Of a stretch of 64,000 nucleotides of DNA, positions 61,569 to 64,000 are shown piece after piece (position 1 is the stretch's first letter; every line of letters starts with the position of its first letter). The position numbers and the translations under genes are program-made. This DNA is from Lonicera japonica (Eukaryota; Streptophyta; Magnoliopsida; Dipsacales; Caprifoliaceae): assembly GCA_021464415.1 (NCBI GenBank), contig CM038467.1, forward strand, positions 33,263,226 through 33,327,225. The letters run 5' to 3'. The notes beneath the pieces were generated by a model. The model saw only the letters and a program-made list of their open reading frames with translations. It had not been told where the DNA came from and did no database searches.

Positions 61569-61935
61569 GCCTCAGATGGGAGACTACCATTGTTTCATTA
61601 GCCTCAGATGGGAGGACTACCTTTTGTTCCACTTTGTGCCTCAGGTGGGAGGACTACCATTGCTATACTATGCCTTTCTGGAAGGGCTTTTGATCTTCTC
61701 GCCTCAAGTGGGAGGACTACCATTGCTACACCGTGCCTTTCTGGAAGGGCTTCGCCTCAGGTGGGAGGATTACCATTGCTACACTGTGCCTCTCTGGGAG
61801 GGCTTCGCTCTTCTTGCCTCAGGTGGGAGGACTACCATTGCTACACTGTGCCTCTCTGGGAGGGCTTTGCTCTTCTTGCCTCAGGTGGGAGGACTACCAT
61901 TGCTACACTGTGCCTCTCTGGGAGGGCTTTGCTCT
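61569..61935. repeat. 62-bp tandem repeat, about six units
   Basis: GCCTCAGGTGGGAGGACTACC...CTCTGGGAGGGCTT units start at 61754, 61816 and 61878 (exact 62-bp period), with diverged, shorter units from 61569. No stop codon falls in any + strand frame, so three overlapping ORFs arise (61450-61995, 61608-61964, 61733-61939). Because 62 is not a multiple of 3, a protein would shift phase at each unit; I read this as non-coding 3' repeat DNA of RT2. Confidence 0.85.
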
Positions 61936-62865
61936 GTAAAAAGGAAAGGAAATTGCCTCTATGAGGGCTTTTGTGAGTATTTTTGCCTCTGGTGAGGGCT
62001 TGTGCTTGTGATTTGCCTCTGGCGAGGGCATGTGTTGTACCCTGGTAAATATGTTCGTTGTCTCTCTTAGACTGCTAGAGTGAGAGAGAAATTTTTGTGA
62101 GGGTGAGAAGAGTTTCTCGGGGTCTAATCTTTATCCGGATGTCCTGTTTTCCTGTATCTTTCTGAACTTTACTCTCATGTTTTCCTCGAGTGAAGATACT
62201 TCTCTCAGAAGGCAGTTTTCGGATTTCTTTTGCTCTCCGCAGAGTGATGGTTCGAGGTTTTTCAAACCATCTCTTCTGTATCGTGCTGAAAAGAAAATTT
62301 GTTTGAAAGTTCAATCTTTGATCTCTATTCTCTTCTTAGTTTTCTCTTTTGGTGGGCCCACATCGTATTCTGTTTTTCGATACCCTTATTTCTCCCTCTT
62401 TTGGGAAAGACTTTTCCTGGCCTTTTCTGTTTTTGATCAGGAGTCTTTTTATTCCTTTGTCGTGATCAAGAGCCTTACTCACCCAAAACGAAGCCCTGAG
62501 CCGGTTTTGGCCTAGCTGTCACTTTTGGTGTGCCTCTCCCTGTCACTCTGCATTTCTGTTTCTCTCGCTCGTTCTGGGCGTTAATGCGGGTTCTTTCTCT
62601 TTTCTATTCTTTCAATTTTTTCTTATTCCCGTCATATCTTGATATTTTTCTTTTTCTCATTGATGGTCTCGGTCCTTTTGGGAGATCAGAGATTCCTTTA
62701 ACTGATGTATTTCGTCCTCGCTTTTTTCGGAGAGATGATTTGGAAGTCTTCTCCTTGAATTTTTCATCCTGGGTGTGCGGTATTTAGCAAGTTTTTCGAA
62801 AGCTACTCTTTGAAGTACCCTTGCAGGAGATAAAATGAGACAAAGGTCAAAAAATCAGGGGAGGG
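61936..62865. other. RT2 non-coding stretch between 62-bp repeats and antisense promoter
   Basis: Pyrimidine-rich + strand with ORFs (for example 62177-62515) lacking any recognised motif; nothing supportable as a gene. Confidence 0.5.
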
Positions 62866-62872
62866 GATCAAT

Positions 62873-62956
62873 ATGTCGCGCGACATTTCGGCGCATGGCT
62901 CTTTGTCGCGCGACAATGTGTCCATTTGTCACGCGACAAACTGCTTTACTATATAA
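62873..62956 (+). promoter_or_regulatory. Antisense promoter of RT2: three palindromes and a TATA box
   Basis: ATGTCGCGCGACAT (62873-62886), TTGTCGCGCGACAA (62903-62916) and TTGTCACGCGACAA (62926-62939) are followed 10 bases later by TATATAA (62950-62956). The spacer GCGACAATGTGTCCA is shared with the LTR array (about 61046-61060), so the two arrays are related. Confidence 0.75.
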
Positions 62957-63094
62957 GTCCCTTGCTGAGCTCATTCCACCTCATTCTTTCTTTTCTCTTT
63001 CTCTCTCTAGCTCTTTTTCTCTCTTCTCTCAAGCGCGGAAGCCCTGCCGCTTTTCTGATTTTTTTGACTTTCTCACTACTCTCTATACATACAG

Positions 63095-63340
63095 ATGGAC
63101 CCTGCTCAGCTTGATAGACTGGAGGGTGACCAGGAGGAGATCACTTTCACTGATGCTCAGGGAGTCCTTCGCCACAGCCCTCATCATGATGACTGCGCGG
63201 ATTTAGATTGGTACGGCGAGGACATGGTGGACTGCGGTCGGGTGGTGGTCTATCGAGATGTGACCCGGGCTGCTCCAGTTCCGGACGTTCCTTGGCTCTT
63301 GATAGAGCCTGTCTCTCATGAGATCCGTCGACGGTCTCTG
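63095..63340 (+). CDS. Antisense ORF of RT2, probable first exon (82 codons)
   Basis: The ATG at 63095 lies 139 bases after a TATA box and a pyrimidine-rich leader. The frame MDPAQLDRLEGDQEEITFTD...DVPWLLIEPVSHEIRRRSL is acidic and rich in Arg, with no stop. At 63340/63341 CTG|GTATGT is a good splice donor; read through, the frame would end at 63427. Codon content is GC-richer than its surroundings. No domain is recognised in this piece. By position (antisense, next to the 3' LTR) it should lead into a plant-mobile-domain exon beyond the window, as in RT1; that is inference. If unspliced it would be a 110-residue orphan. Confidence 0.5.
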
Positions 63341-63484
63341 GTATGTTTTCTTGGAATTTCTTTCCTTCGTGTGTTTATTCGCTCTATTATTTCTGTCGTT
63401 TCCTACATGTATTTTAAACAATGTTAGTATGCATGTCTGCCTAGAAACAACGTCCGATTTAGCGAACACATACTTTTACCTGTG

Positions 63485-64000
63485 ATACTTCTTAGGTTTT
63501 AGAAGACTACATAACGTACCCTCATAACTCCATAACTCTTATAATTACACCCAAGTACCCTCAAGTTCGAAAAATTACATAATTTACCCCTATAACCCTA
63601 TATCTCTCATATTTACACAAAAGTACCCTCAGGTTTGGAAAATTACATAATTTACCCTTATAACCCTATAACTCTCATAATTACACCAAAGTACCCCCAG
63701 GTTTGGAAAATTACATAATTTACCCTTATAACCGTATATCTCTCATAATTACACCAAAGTACCCTCAGGTTTGGAAAATTACATAATTTACCCTTATTAC
63801 CCTATAACTCTCATAATTACACCAAACTACCCTTAGGTTTTGAAAATTACATAATTTATCCTTATAACCCTATAACTCTCATAATTACACCAAAGTACCC
63901 TCAGTTTTGAAAAATTACATAATTTACCGTTATAACCCTATATCTCTCATAATTACACCAAAGTACCCTCAGGTTTGGAAAATTGCATAATTTACCCTTA
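63485..64000. repeat. 68-bp minisatellite, at least seven units, continuing past the window
   Basis: AAAATTACATAATTTACCCTTATAACCCTATAWCTCTCATAATTACACCAAAGTACCCTCAGGTTTGG-type units: AAAATTRCAT starts at 63571, 63639, 63707, 63775, 63843, 63911 and 63979, an exact 68-bp period. An older, diverged unit begins near 63485. It lies in the probable intron of the antisense gene. Confidence 0.95.

Larger units (their letters stand above)
59799..64000 (-). mobile_element. LTR retrotransposon RT2 (Tat-like), minus orientation, continues beyond window
   Basis: An LTR (59799-61358) is followed on the + strand by a purine-tract complement, 62-bp tandem repeats, a + strand (antisense) gene start and 68-bp tandem repeats to the window end. 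Nothing of gag or pol is inside the window. The layout (antisense gene and variable tandem repeats next to the 3' LTR) is that of Tat-group elements. Confidence 0.7.

Noticed and set aside
61450..61995. 181-codon ORF as a repetitive protein gene
   Set aside because: The 62-bp period breaks the frame at every unit, two other frames are equally open, and no promoter or family motif supports it.
62177..62787. Phe/Ser-rich ORFs in RT2
   Set aside because: Composition follows the TTC/TCT-rich strand; no start context, domain or conservation evidence.

Overview
The window is nuclear DNA of a flowering plant, most likely a eudicot. It is AT-rich, has intron-containing genes with GT-AG junctions and TATA boxes, and is dominated by plant transposable elements. 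Only one kind of apparently functional host gene is visible: a two-exon BAHD acyltransferase, present twice (8570-12573 and 33014-36727, + strand). The two copies lie in a large direct segmental duplication (copy A 1-~13190, running off the left edge; copy B ~26110-~37352). Both encode uninterrupted 451-residue proteins that differ at 24 positions by eye. They share a foldback element, a MITE and a 3'-UTR hairpin, and differ by young insertions (a solo LTR and an LTR/PBS fragment in A; two MITEs in B).

Between the copies (13.2-26.1 kb) lie a MITE, CACTA end fragments and a non-autonomous Helitron system. One 4.4-kb Helitron (minus orientation, 3' CTAG end at 17392) abuts a second, 5'-truncated copy at 21759/21760 with no host base between them. 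A 1.06-kb host segment occurs on both outer sides, and its right-hand copy carries an empty A/T target site.

From ~38.1 to 59.8 kb is a nested stack. One minus-strand CACTA (Tnp2-type) transposase pseudogene is cut into four collinear pieces (58255->57714, 55430->54838, 46301->45705, 39927->38680). The interruptions are a solo LTR (55436-57708, TSD CTGAC), a complete LTR retrotransposon (RT1, 46302-54837, TSD CTTGG) and a second CACTA-like element (39928-45704). The second CACTA carries a captured, broken B-class MADS-box gene fragment (AP3/TM6 type: K and C domains, no MADS domain), whose exon sizes still match the family.

RT1 has a gag relic and, on its antisense strand near the 3' LTR, a degenerate plant-mobile-domain (PMD) gene. 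At the right edge is a second element, RT2 (from 59799, minus orientation). It again has an antisense gene start (63095, + strand) near its 3' LTR, plus 62-bp and 68-bp tandem arrays. In each element the LTR promoter and the internal antisense promoter carry the same element-specific palindrome just upstream of a TATA box (about GATTGTCCGTACGGACAATC in RT1, TGTCGCGCGACA in RT2). This shared, element-private motif is the most interesting signal in the window.

No rRNA, tRNA or CRISPR feature was found. Long AAT/TTA microsatellites account for several apparent ORFs.
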